Assembly: GCA_902515765.1 (NCBI GenBank)
Contig: CABXVZ010000003.1
Span: 1 to 64,000 of the forward strand
DNA: 64,000 bases
Source: an uncultured Alphaproteobacteria bacterium
GTDB taxonomy: Bacteria; Pseudomonadota; Alphaproteobacteria; HIMB59
Reading direction: 5' to 3'
The position numbers and the translations under genes were made by a program. A model generated the notes under the pieces. That model was not told the DNA's origin. It made no database searches and worked only from the letters and a program-made list of their open reading frames with translations. Shown here piece after piece: positions 1 to 8,364 of the stretch. Each line of letters opens with the position of its first letter. Within the stretch, counting starts at the first letter, position 1.

Positions 1-953
1 GCTTTCCTCTCCCCCTTTAATGGATTTGATGCATTCATATTAGTTTCAGTCATTCCATAGCGCTCTAAAATTTTATGTCCTGTTATATTTTCAAATTGAT
101 TATGGGTTTTTTCAAGTAATGGGGCGCTTCCTGAGATAAATAATCTCATATTACTAGTTAAGGATTTAGTGAGTCTTTTATCTTTTAACAGCCTGGCATA
201 GAATGTAGGAACTCCCATCAAAAGTGTAGAATTTGGTATTGCTTCAATTATTAAATCTAAATTAAACCCTTTTATAAATCTAATTGATGCGCCAGCTATC
301 ATAGAAGTATTAATTGCCACAAATAGACCATGAGTATGATAAATAGGAAGAGAATGAATTAATTGATCTTTATTTGATATTTCCCATAAATCACCCAGTG
401 CTTTTGAATTGGAAACTAGGTTTTCTTGAGAAAGCATTGCTCCTTTGGGTTTACCTGTGGTTCCAGATGTGTATAAAAGAGCTGCTAAATCATTTAAATT
501 CCTTTCAATAGGTTCAAAGTAATTTGAATAAGTATCTAAAGACTCAGTTAATTTTCCGCTACCATCCTTGTTCAATGATAGAATTTTACAATTAATTTCA
601 TCACAAATTGGCTTTAATTCATTTATATTGTTTTCTTCACAGATAAAAAAAGAAGGACGGGCATCTTTTATAAAGTAAATAGTTTCATTGATTGTATAAC
701 TAGAATTTAAAGGTAAATAAACAGTGCCAGTAAGAATAGATGTTAGATATACAGATAAGGCCTCTTTGGACTTTGGAGATTTTACCAAAATAATATCTCC
801 TGTATTTAAGCCTAAGTTAGTTAACTTATGTGAAACTTTAGAGGCAAAAGCTATAAAATCTTTATATGTGATAGAACTTCCATCATCTTCAAATAAGAAG
901 TTTTTATCATTATCTAAATTAGGTTTAATTAAATTTAAATATAAGGAATTCAT
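1..953 (-). CDS. matB: Malonyl-CoA synthetase (MatB-like), N-terminal part, cut by window edge
   Basis: Missing from the ORF track because it runs off the left edge; I translated the minus strand from the ATG at 953. The 317 visible residues begin MNSLYLNLIKP and carry the AMP-binding P-loop motif YTSGTTGKPKG near residue 158, then LPIYHTHGLFVA and ERYGMTETNMN. The HTHGLFVA and TNMNxSNP stretches are characteristic of MatB, which makes malonyl-CoA from malonate, CoA and ATP in the cytoplasm. About 180 C-terminal residues lie outside the window. It could be a related acyl-CoA ligase, but the MatB-type acyl pocket motif favours malonate. Confidence 0.82.
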   Translation of the reverse strand, partial: MNSLYLNLIKPNLDNDKNFLFEDDGSSITYKDFIAFASKVSHKLTNLGLNTGDIILVKSPKSKEALSVYLTSILTGTVYLPLNSSYTINETIYFIKDARPSFFICEENNINELKPICDEINCKILSLNKDGSGKLTESLDTYSNYFEPIERNLNDLAALLYTSGTTGKPKGAMLSQENLVSNSKALGDLWEISNKDQLIHSLPIYHTHGLFVAINTSMIAGASIRFIKGFNLDLIIEAIPNSTLLMGVPTFYARLLKDKRLTKSLTSNMRLFISGSAPLLEKTHNQFENITGHKILERYGMTETNMNASNPLKGERK

Positions 954-1029
954 AATAAGTAACTATATTAGCTGAATACTAAAGTAATATTCATTATTAA
1001 AAATAACTTTGAAAAGGGATAATTTAGTA

Positions 1030-1054
1030 GGCTCTGCATTAAAATTGCAGAGCC
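1030..1054 (-). terminator. Stem-loop after the betaine-type binding-protein gene
   Basis: A perfect 9-bp inverted repeat (GGCTCTGCA / TGCAGAGCC, 7-nt AT loop) lies 18 bp beyond the stop of the minus-strand binding-protein gene. There is no strong U-tract, so it may act as an mRNA-stabilising hairpin as much as a terminator. It sits between this gene and matB on the same strand. Confidence 0.6.
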
Positions 1055-1072
1055 TTAAAATGATTTAATATT

Positions 1073-2074
1073 TTATGGAAGCCATGATTCCCAAGTGGAT
1101 TTATTATTAGCTTTCCACTCAGCAACTACATCATTGAGTTCCGCGCCTTCTCTAACTGCAACTAACATTGCTGCTTGATCTGCGTTAGATAATGCCATTT
1201 TGCCAAAAAATTCTAATGCTTTTTGGTTTTCTGGTTTTGCGAAAGTCTCTGGATTACCATAATTCATTGGGTAATCAACAGCCCAGCCTGTTCCAGGCCA
1301 CTTATCTGGTCCACATACTTCCCAATTATTAGCTTCGGTGAAAGTTTCACAAGGTGCATTAGGAGCTAACTTTACACCCACTAATTCATTAACACCAAAG
1401 AACCAATGAGGTTCCCAAAGATACATTAAGAATGGCTCACCTCTATCATACATACCTTGTGCTTCTGCTAGAGAGGCAGTTTCAGTACCTAATTCGTCAG
1501 CGATAAAGTCTAGACCAAGTACATCTAATCTTTTTTGATCATGGCAATTCCAACCAGCAACTGGACAACCAATTAATCTTCCTTTGTCACCAGTTTCCAT
1601 AGTAGCAAAATCAGATTTAAAGTCATTTAGATCAGTATAATCTTGGAAATCAGGATTAGCGTCTGCCCAATATTTTGGAACGTAGTAATCTGACATTCCA
1701 GTAATACCGACAGTTCCTAATATTGTAACACTTCCATCACCAGAGTAGGTCATCTTAACTTCTCCTCCATGAATCAGATCACCATTAAACATTATTTCAT
1801 CAGCTTCTGCGTAACTAGGCCAAGATTCACAAGCAAAATCAATATCTCCGGCAGCAATGGCTTCCCAGAGACCTGTTCCTGATGCAAATACTATTCTATC
1901 AATTTCATATCCTAGCTCATCTTCAAGTATACTTACGGCTACTTGACATGATATTTCTCCACCAGTCCAGTCAGCTATGGCTGCCAAAAGTTTTTCAGCA
2001 CTAGCCTTAGATGCCGTCATAGAAAAGAGCATAGAAGATAGAATAAAAGTAATAAGTAATTTAGATATTTTCAT
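1073..2074 (-). CDS. Glycine betaine/carnitine/proline-type ABC transporter substrate-binding protein (OpuAC family)
   Basis: Periplasmic receptor of a ProU/OpuA-type importer. Residues 1-26 form a signal peptide (charged MKISK, hydrophobic core, cleavage near ASA-EK). The mature part is an OpuAC-type domain with many conserved aromatic residues (ADWTGG, ESWPSY, YLWEPHWFF, WPGTGWAVDYP), the kind that form the aromatic box for quaternary ammonium groups. At 333 aa it has the usual length. A strong GGGAGGAA ribosome-binding site precedes the ATG. Permease and ATPase genes are not adjacent but lie 6-9 kb away (8364-11621). The divergent neighbours are carnitine-degradation genes, so carnitine or betaine is the likely ligand. 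Confidence 0.85.
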   Translation of the reverse strand: MKISKLLITFILSSMLFSMTASKASAEKLLAAIADWTGGEISCQVAVSILEDELGYEIDRIVFASGTGLWEAIAAGDIDFACESWPSYAEADEIMFNGDLIHGGEVKMTYSGDGSVTILGTVGITGMSDYYVPKYWADANPDFQDYTDLNDFKSDFATMETGDKGRLIGCPVAGWNCHDQKRLDVLGLDFIADELGTETASLAEAQGMYDRGEPFLMYLWEPHWFFGVNELVGVKLAPNAPCETFTEANNWEVCGPDKWPGTGWAVDYPMNYGNPETFAKPENQKALEFFGKMALSNADQAAMLVAVREGAELNDVVAEWKANNKSTWESWLP

Positions 2075-2209
2075 AAATTATTCCTCCCATTTAAAAGATT
2101 ATTTTAGCAAAAAAAAAACAAAAGTTAATATGCATTTTAAACATTAATGAATAGAAATTATAAAGATTTAATTTTTATTAATTAGGTAAGTATATTAATA
2201 TCTTTAATT

Positions 2210-3094
2210 ATGGCTAATAAAGTATTTTTAACATGTGCGATTAATGGATCTGGCGATACTGCTTCAAAACATCCTGATCTTCCAAAAACACCCAAACAAA
2301 TTGCTAAATCTGCAATAGAATCCGCTAATGCTGGTGCCGCTATAGTTCATATACACGTAAGAGAGGAAGATGGAAGACCAAGTAGAAAATTTGAATTCTA
2401 CGAAGAGGTTGTTGAGACAATTAGATCTAGTGATACTGATGTCATTTTAAATTTAACAACAGGTATGGGTGGTGACTTAGACATAGGAGAAAACGATCCA
2501 ATGAATTTTGGTCCATACACTGATATGGCCAATATTTCAGAAAGAATTTCTCACGTCGAAAAACTTCTACCAGAAATATGCACGCTAGATGCGGGCACAC
2601 TTAATTTTGGTGATAGTACAACAATAGCTATCAACACACCAAATGATCTTCGAAAAGCAGCTAAAAGATTGCAAGACTTAGGAGTCAAACCAGAAATAGA
2701 AGCTTTTGATTTAGGAAATATGTGGTTTGGTGCGCAACTTTATAAAGAAGGATTATTAAGTGATCCACCAATGTTTCAGATGTGTTTAGGTATACCATGG
2801 GGTGCTCCAGCAACAACATTAGCTATGCTTGCCATGAAAGATATTATGCCTCAAGAAGGTGTATGGTCAGCTTTTGCTATTTCAAAAAATGAAATGCCTT
2901 TTGTAGCACAAACAGTTTTAATGGGTGGTAATCCCAGAGTGGGTTTAGAAGATAATTTGTACTTATCTAAAGGTAAGCTTGCAACAAACCCCCAATTAGT
3001 TGAAAAGGCTTTAAGAATTGTAAATGAACTTGGTTTTTCAGCTATGACGCCCTCAGAGACAAGAGAAAAATTAAAACTTGTTAAACACAAGTAG
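2210..3094 (+). CDS. cdhC: BKACE-family (DUF849) beta-keto acid cleavage enzyme, probably 3-dehydrocarnitine cleavage
   Basis: TIM-barrel Zn enzyme of 294 aa. The family condenses a beta-keto acid with acetyl-CoA and releases acetoacetate plus a new CoA ester. The metal-binding HIH (residues 47-49) followed by VREEDGRPS, the start TCAINGSGD and the LNLTTGMGG strand are typical BKACE features. The directly following gene is a carnitine 3-dehydrogenase, matching the cdhC-cdhA pair known from Pseudomonas carnitine catabolism, so dehydrocarnitine is the inferred substrate and betainyl-CoA plus acetoacetate the products. No CdhB-type betainyl-CoA thioesterase is visible nearby. The specific substrate rests on context. 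Confidence 0.82.
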   Translation: MANKVFLTCAINGSGDTASKHPDLPKTPKQIAKSAIESANAGAAIVHIHVREEDGRPSRKFEFYEEVVETIRSSDTDVILNLTTGMGGDLDIGENDPMNFGPYTDMANISERISHVEKLLPEICTLDAGTLNFGDSTTIAINTPNDLRKAAKRLQDLGVKPEIEAFDLGNMWFGAQLYKEGLLSDPPMFQMCLGIPWGAPATTLAMLAMKDIMPQEGVWSAFAISKNEMPFVAQTVLMGGNPRVGLEDNLYLSKGKLATNPQLVEKALRIVNELGFSAMTPSETREKLKLVKHK

Positions 3095-4034
3095 TAAAAA
3101 TTTTAAAAAAGTTGCTGTTATAGGAACTGGTGTTATAGGAACTGGATGGATTATTCGTTTCTTAGCTCATAATAAAATTATCTATGCTTTTGATAAGGAT
3201 TTTGAGTTACATAAAAAATCAATTAAAGAAATCAAAAGAACATGGCCGCATGTAAGAAAATTTTATGGTAAAACAAGACTCAATCTTCAAAACCTCAAAT
3301 ATTGTCATTCAATTGAAGAAGCAACAAAAGAAGCTGATTTTATTCAGGAATGTGTAAGTGAAAACTATTTATTAAAAACAAATCTAATGAAAATAATTGG
3401 AGAAAAATCAAAAACTAATGCAATTATTTCATCCAGTTCTTCTGGTTTACTTCCAACGAGAATTTATTCAAAATGTAAAAATGCAGAACGTACTATTATA
3501 GGTCATCCATTTAATCCAGTTTATTTGCTTCCTGCTGTAGAAATTGTTTCTGGAAAAAAAACATCAAAATTAATAATCAATAAAACTTTTCAATTTTACA
3601 AATCTATATCTATGAATCCTATTATAGTCAAAAATGAACTACCAGGATATTTATCGGACAGATTACAAGAAGCATTGTGGAGAGAAGGACTACATATAAT
3701 TAGTGAAGGTTATGCAACAACACAAGATTTAGATAGAGCTATAGAAGATGGTCCGGGATTAAGATGGTCATTAATGGGTACTTTTTTAACTTTTCATCTG
3801 GCTGGAGGAAACTCTGGAATGAGTCATATGTTAGAACAATTTGGGCCTGCTTTAAAACTCCCATGGACGAAATTAAAAGCACCTAAGTTAACGAAAAAAT
3901 TAGTAAATAAATTAGTTGAGGGAACTAAGAGACAATCTAAAGGAAAATCAGTTACAGAAATTTCAAATATTAGAGATGAGTACTTAGTTGAACTCTTAAA
4001 GTTAAGAAAAAAATTCGAAAAGAAATTAAGATAA
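3078..4034 (+). CDS. cdhA: Carnitine 3-dehydrogenase (3-hydroxyacyl-CoA dehydrogenase family)
   Basis: Oxidises L-carnitine to 3-dehydrocarnitine with NAD. The N-terminus has the Rossmann motif GTGVIGTGW (about residues 16-24), then WPHVRKFY, the catalytic-domain motif GHPFNPVYLLPAVEI around residue 142, and GLRWSLMGTFLTFHLAGG and FGPALKLPWTKL in the helical C-terminus; these match carnitine dehydrogenases more closely than fatty-acid ones. The start is a TTG at 3078 that overlaps the preceding gene by 17 bp; there is no ATG before the Rossmann motif. It forms a two-gene unit with the BKACE gene. 318 aa is the normal length. Confidence 0.85.
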   Translation: MLNTSSKNFKKVAVIGTGVIGTGWIIRFLAHNKIIYAFDKDFELHKKSIKEIKRTWPHVRKFYGKTRLNLQNLKYCHSIEEATKEADFIQECVSENYLLKTNLMKIIGEKSKTNAIISSSSSGLLPTRIYSKCKNAERTIIGHPFNPVYLLPAVEIVSGKKTSKLIINKTFQFYKSISMNPIIVKNELPGYLSDRLQEALWREGLHIISEGYATTQDLDRAIEDGPGLRWSLMGTFLTFHLAGGNSGMSHMLEQFGPALKLPWTKLKAPKLTKKLVNKLVEGTKRQSKGKSVTEISNIRDEYLVELLKLRKKFEKKLR

Positions 4035-4035
4035 A

Positions 4036-4824
4036 TTAATCCATTCTTTCTGTATTACCATCTACTGAAATAATTTGACCTGAAACCTTGCTAGAGTCAT
4101 CTGAAATTAAGAAAGAACACATTTTTGCAATATCATCTTCGTATATCCACTGTTTCATTGAACTCATTGATACAAAGTCTTTTTCGATACTCTTAACAGA
4201 TTTATTAGTAACTTTTGATTTAGCTTTAATTACTCTATTCATTCTATCCCCTTTTACAGAACCAGGGCAAATAGCATTTGATCTAATATTAAATTTTCCA
4301 AGTTCCATTGCTAAAGTTTTGGTTATACCTATAACAGCCCATTTACTTGCAGCATAAGCAGATCTATTTGGAAAACCATAAATTCCTGCTGTTGAAGAAA
4401 TATTTATAATAGAGCCATTCTTAGATTTTTTTAAAAGAGATATAGCTGATTTGGTAAAATAGAAGTAACTATTAATATTTGTGTTAAGAGTTTTATCCCA
4501 TTCTGTTGAGACTATTTTTTCAAGTGAGGCCGTAGGACCAGATATTCCTATATTATTTATAAGTGCATCAATTTTTTTAGTTTGCTTTTTAATGTTATTA
4601 AAAAATCTTTTAACTTGATCTTCTTGTGAAGTATCACATTCAAAAATAAATAATTTTTTACCGTTTAAAGGATTTCGTTTTAGTTTTTCTATAAATTTTA
4701 AATTGATATCACAAACATATACATATGCACCTCGGGACAAACATAACTTTGTTGTTGCCAATCCAATACCTGAAGCACCAGCGGTAATAACAATTTTTTT
4801 ATTTTTGAGGGTATTATTTTCCAT
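4036..4824 (-). CDS. Short-chain dehydrogenase/reductase
   Basis: 262-aa classical SDR. It shows the cofactor motif TAGASGIG (residues 14-21), NNIG in place of NNAG after strand 4, catalytic Ser before the YAASK motif (Tyr and Lys), and the C-terminal ICPGSV loop. The Asp after strand 2 (VCDINL) favours NAD(H). It is the last gene of the minus-strand operon permease-molybdoenzyme-GcvT-SDR, and its ATG lies inside the end of the GcvT-like gene (11-bp overlap). The substrate cannot be read from sequence; the context suggests an alcohol or amine-derived intermediate of osmolyte breakdown. Confidence 0.8.
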   Translation of the reverse strand: MENNTLKNKKIVITAGASGIGLATTKLCLSRGAYVYVCDINLKFIEKLKRNPLNGKKLFIFECDTSQEDQVKRFFNNIKKQTKKIDALINNIGISGPTASLEKIVSTEWDKTLNTNINSYFYFTKSAISLLKKSKNGSIINISSTAGIYGFPNRSAYAASKWAVIGITKTLAMELGKFNIRSNAICPGSVKGDRMNRVIKAKSKVTNKSVKSIEKDFVSMSSMKQWIYEDDIAKMCSFLISDDSSKVSGQIISVDGNTERMD

Positions 4825-6013
4825 TAAATAATACCTCTTCTTTTTTTGAAGGAATTGAGCGATCTAGACCACGAACTATTTTTTTTTCTAGGTCAATAAA
4901 AGGGAGGTTAACTACTTTTGCTTCATAGAAATCCCCACCTGGAAGTTCTAACAACAGATCTTGTCCTATCCATGAGTCAGGTTCATAAAACCTTACATAT
5001 CCTATTCCTATTTGCAACGTAGGTGATGGAACACCAGCAGTTACGTAACCCACAATTTTATTTTTAAGTATCACTTTAGAACCTGCTGCAGGGACTGCTT
5101 TTTCACAGGTTAAGCCAAAAAGACAGGTTCTTTTATCTTTTTCTTTTAAAGAGTCTTTTCCAATGAAATCACTTTTATCCATATTTACAAAGAGACCAAG
5201 TCCAGCTTCAAAAGGTGTCATAGATGTATCTATATCTGTTAAATTACCAAATATTCCACCCTCAATACGTCTTATCGTCATTGCTCTTGAAGCTGAAAAT
5301 TCCATTCCAAATGGTTTACCACATTCCATTAAATGATCCCACAAAGCCAAATGATCAGTTTTTAGTCCATCTGAGAATATTTCAAAACCTAATTCATTAG
5401 TAAAGCCAGTCCTTGAAACATAAAGTTTTTGTCCTCCGATATCAAAAAAACCAGATCTAAAATATTTCATGTTTTCATCTATTATTCCTCTAGAGGCTTT
5501 TTTCATTATTTCTAAAGAAGCTGGTCCCTGTATTTGTAACACACGAGATTTAGGATCAGTAATTTTGATATTATAGTTTGAACTGTGTGCTATGAGCCAA
5601 TCTTCAAAAGGACCATCAGCTTGAACATACCAATACTTATTGTCATTAAATTTAAATATAACCCCATCCATAAAAATTCCACCTTGAGGTGTACAGGCAA
5701 GAGAGTAGTACCCCCTTCCTTCTTGAACGTTTTTAATATCTCTCGTTAATACTTTATTTAGGAATGAGTTGGCATCTGGTCCTGATATCTCTATTGGTTT
5801 TTCTGGAACATCAAAAATTACCGCTTTTTGCCTTAGTAGCCAATATTTTTCAATTGGATCCTCATCTATTTGCATTGGAAAATATCTTCCAGCATAAACA
5901 CCTCTTATCATATTGGGAGTATTTGTTCGTTCAATAAAAGGTGACTCTTCAAATCGACGAGCACTAATTGTTATAGTACTTTTTAAATCAGACTCTTCTT
6001 GAAGGTTACCCAT
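4814..6013 (-). CDS. GcvT/aminomethyltransferase-family protein (folate-dependent demethylase-like)
   Basis: 399-aa protein with the GcvT folate-binding domain. It shows GPDANSFLNKVLTRDI, then TPQGGIFMDGVIFK where the Asp after the GGI motif corresponds to the folate-contacting Asp of T-proteins, SRTGFTNELGFEIF and the C-terminal GCV_T_C barrel (IGYVRFYEPDSWIGQDL). There is no FAD domain, unlike dimethylglycine or sarcosine dehydrogenases, so it resembles stand-alone aminomethyltransferases or DmdA-type demethylases. It lies between a molybdoenzyme and an SDR in a betaine-transporter operon, which suggests transfer of a methyl or methylene group from an N- or S-methylated osmolyte to tetrahydrofolate. 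A true glycine-cleavage role is unlikely because gcvH and gcvP are absent here. Confidence 0.75.
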   Translation of the reverse strand: MGNLQEESDLKSTITISARRFEESPFIERTNTPNMIRGVYAGRYFPMQIDEDPIEKYWLLRQKAVIFDVPEKPIEISGPDANSFLNKVLTRDIKNVQEGRGYYSLACTPQGGIFMDGVIFKFNDNKYWYVQADGPFEDWLIAHSSNYNIKITDPKSRVLQIQGPASLEIMKKASRGIIDENMKYFRSGFFDIGGQKLYVSRTGFTNELGFEIFSDGLKTDHLALWDHLMECGKPFGMEFSASRAMTIRRIEGGIFGNLTDIDTSMTPFEAGLGLFVNMDKSDFIGKDSLKEKDKRTCLFGLTCEKAVPAAGSKVILKNKIVGYVTAGVPSPTLQIGIGYVRFYEPDSWIGQDLLLELPGGDFYEAKVVNLPFIDLEKKIVRGLDRSIPSKKEEVLFNGK

Positions 6014-6045
6014 TAATTATACTTTTAATTTTTATCATTAAATAT

Positions 6046-8364
6046 TTAATTTTCACGAATAATTATTGGAGGTACATGAGCAGTAACTATTGGTGCTTTA
6101 TTTTTACAAAGCTCTATATCAATGAGGCAAGAATGAGCAATAGGACCCTGTCCAAGTTTTGAGGTTCCTTTATCTCTAGTTAATACATTTGGATTTCCAT
6201 GCTTACAAAGGGTATTAATTTTTTTTGGATCTTCTGGATCATACCATGCACCTGTACTAATTTGAACAACACCTTTTCTTACTTTATTATTAATATTAAC
6301 TCCTGCTAAACAAGCTCCCCTATCGTTAAAAAGTTTAACAATATCTCCATTTTTAATTTTTCTATCCTCTGCATCTTTAGGGTTCATTTCAATTGGCTCT
6401 CTACCCTGAATTTTAAATGATTTACTAAAACTTCCATGATCCATTTGACTGTGTAGTTTGTCTTTAGGTTGATTAGAAATTAAATGGAGAGGGTAAGGTT
6501 TATTTTTCATTCCCAACCATTCACATGGCTCCATCCAGACAGGATGTCCAGGACAGTCATCGTATTTGAAACTATCTACAGTTCTTGAAAATATTTCGAT
6601 TTTACCACTAGGAGTATTTAAGGGATTATTTAAAGGATCTTTACGAAAATCTTTTAGCATGATTGTGTGTTCTTTTGGGGGTTTTACTTTAAACCATCCT
6701 TTTTTAAGAAACTCTTTATAGGATGGAATCTCAATATTTGAGTCAGAGCATTGTTTTAAGGTTTGTTCATATATCCATTCTTGCCATTGGTCTTGATTTT
6801 TTCCCTCTGTAAAATCTTGCTCTAAGCCCATAACCCGAGAAATACCTTTAAATATTTCAAAATCATTTTTAGCTTTACCGTGTGGTTCAATTAATTTAGA
6901 CATAGAAACTACATAAGGATCTCTAGGCGTCATCATGATATCTTTGCGTTCAAGAGGGGTCGTACAAGGCAAAACTATATCAGATCTTTTTGCTAGAGAG
7001 TTCCAACACCATTCGTTGCAAATAATAGTATCAGGTTTTTGCCAAGCTAAATTTAGTCTATTTAAATCTTGGTGATGATGGAATGGATTTCCACCTGCCC
7101 AATAAACTATCTTTATATTTGGATAGGTATAGGTAGATCCATCAAAATCAAATTTTTCTCCAGGTTTAAGCAACAGATCACTTATTCTTGCTACAGGAAT
7201 AAAATCATCAATCTTATTTTCAGTTTGGGGAAATGCCGCTCCAGGAATAATAGTAAATTGACCTCCAATATGATTTGTAGCACTATACCCAAAACCAAAA
7301 CCCCCACCTGGTAGACCAATTTGGCCAATCATAGAGGCTAGCATGATTGCAGCCCAAAAGGGCTGTTCCCCATGATCTTGACGAGTCAGTGACCAGCTAA
7401 CTGAAATCATTGTTCTTCTAGAAACCATAGTTCTCGCTAGTTGTTTAATTTTATCAGAAGAAATTTCACTTATTTCTGAAGCCCAATCTGCATCTTTTTC
7501 AACTCCATCATTTTTACCTAAAAGATATTCAAGGAACTGATCAAAACCTTCTGTGTGGCTCTGTAGAAATTCTTTATCACTTAACTTCTCTACATGGAGA
7601 GTATGGGCAATTCCTAACATAATTGCAGTATCGGTATTTGGGCGTAAGGCATACCATTCTCCGTTGACCTCATCTAATAGATCAGATTTTAAAGGACTAA
7701 AATTAATAAATTTAATTCCAGCTTCAGCTGTTTCGATTATATTTTTTTTTTGATTATGGCTGCCTGTTCCACCTTGAGAAATCTGACCATTTTTTAGAGG
7801 AACACCTCCAAAACAAACAAATAATTCGGTGTTTTCTTTAATTGAATCCCAACTAGTGCACGTATCAAGATAAGTTCTATAGCTCCCTAATATATGTGGG
7901 ACCATTGCTTCTGCTGCCGCAAAACTATATGTAAATTTTGATCTGGTATAACCTCCTATGCAATTCAAAAATCGATGGAGCTGACTTTGTGCGTGATGAA
8001 ATCTTCCAGCGCTAGCCCAACCATAAGAGCCTCCGAATATTGAAGAGTTACCAAAATTATTTCTTACCCTATTTAATTCATCTGCTATTATTTTTTCAGC
8101 TTCATCCCAAGAAACTGCAATATATGAGTCGACACCTCTTAAGTTATTTTTAGATCCTGGTCCACTTTCTAACCAACTTTTTCTTACCATTGGTGCATCA
8201 ATACGAGTTGAATTATTATGAATATCTAAGATACCGGAACCAATAGGAGAAGGATCAGTATCATGCTCCCACCCTAAAAGTTTTTCTATTTTACCGTTTT
8301 TTATCTTGGCACGATAAGTTCCCCAATGTGATCCTGTTAATGGAAGATCATTCTCATGATCCAT
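6046..8364 (-). CDS. Molybdopterin oxidoreductase of the DMSO/TMAO/biotin-sulfoxide reductase family
   Basis: 772-aa bis-MGD molybdoenzyme. The start LTGSHWGTYRAK resembles BisC/TorZ, and there is no N-terminal Cys cluster for Fe-S and no twin-arginine signal, so it should be cytoplasmic. SYGWASAG carries the candidate Mo-ligand serine (about Ser118). Later motifs include SWSLTRQDHGEQPFWA, GLPGGGFGFGYS, CNEWCWNSLAKRSDIVLPCTTPLER and the C-terminal molydopterin-binding domain from about residue 630. Family members reduce S- or N-oxides such as TMAO, DMSO or biotin sulfoxide. The start ATG overlaps the stop of the permease gene (TAATG), indicating translational coupling with betaine-type uptake. 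Confidence 0.82.
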   Translation of the reverse strand: MDHENDLPLTGSHWGTYRAKIKNGKIEKLLGWEHDTDPSPIGSGILDIHNNSTRIDAPMVRKSWLESGPGSKNNLRGVDSYIAVSWDEAEKIIADELNRVRNNFGNSSIFGGSYGWASAGRFHHAQSQLHRFLNCIGGYTRSKFTYSFAAAEAMVPHILGSYRTYLDTCTSWDSIKENTELFVCFGGVPLKNGQISQGGTGSHNQKKNIIETAEAGIKFINFSPLKSDLLDEVNGEWYALRPNTDTAIMLGIAHTLHVEKLSDKEFLQSHTEGFDQFLEYLLGKNDGVEKDADWASEISEISSDKIKQLARTMVSRRTMISVSWSLTRQDHGEQPFWAAIMLASMIGQIGLPGGGFGFGYSATNHIGGQFTIIPGAAFPQTENKIDDFIPVARISDLLLKPGEKFDFDGSTYTYPNIKIVYWAGGNPFHHHQDLNRLNLAWQKPDTIICNEWCWNSLAKRSDIVLPCTTPLERKDIMMTPRDPYVVSMSKLIEPHGKAKNDFEIFKGISRVMGLEQDFTEGKNQDQWQEWIYEQTLKQCSDSNIEIPSYKEFLKKGWFKVKPPKEHTIMLKDFRKDPLNNPLNTPSGKIEIFSRTVDSFKYDDCPGHPVWMEPCEWLGMKNKPYPLHLISNQPKDKLHSQMDHGSFSKSFKIQGREPIEMNPKDAEDRKIKNGDIVKLFNDRGACLAGVNINNKVRKGVVQISTGAWYDPEDPKKINTLCKHGNPNVLTRDKGTSKLGQGPIAHSCLIDIELCKNKAPIVTAHVPPIIIREN

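Noticed and set aside
724-975. 83-aa plus-strand ORF at the window start
   Set aside because: Shadow of the MatB-like gene on the opposite strand, whose family motifs are clear.
2075-2209. Riboswitch or conserved RNA leader upstream of the carnitine genes
   Set aside because: The gap is short and AT-rich with no stable stem or recognisable aptamer core.
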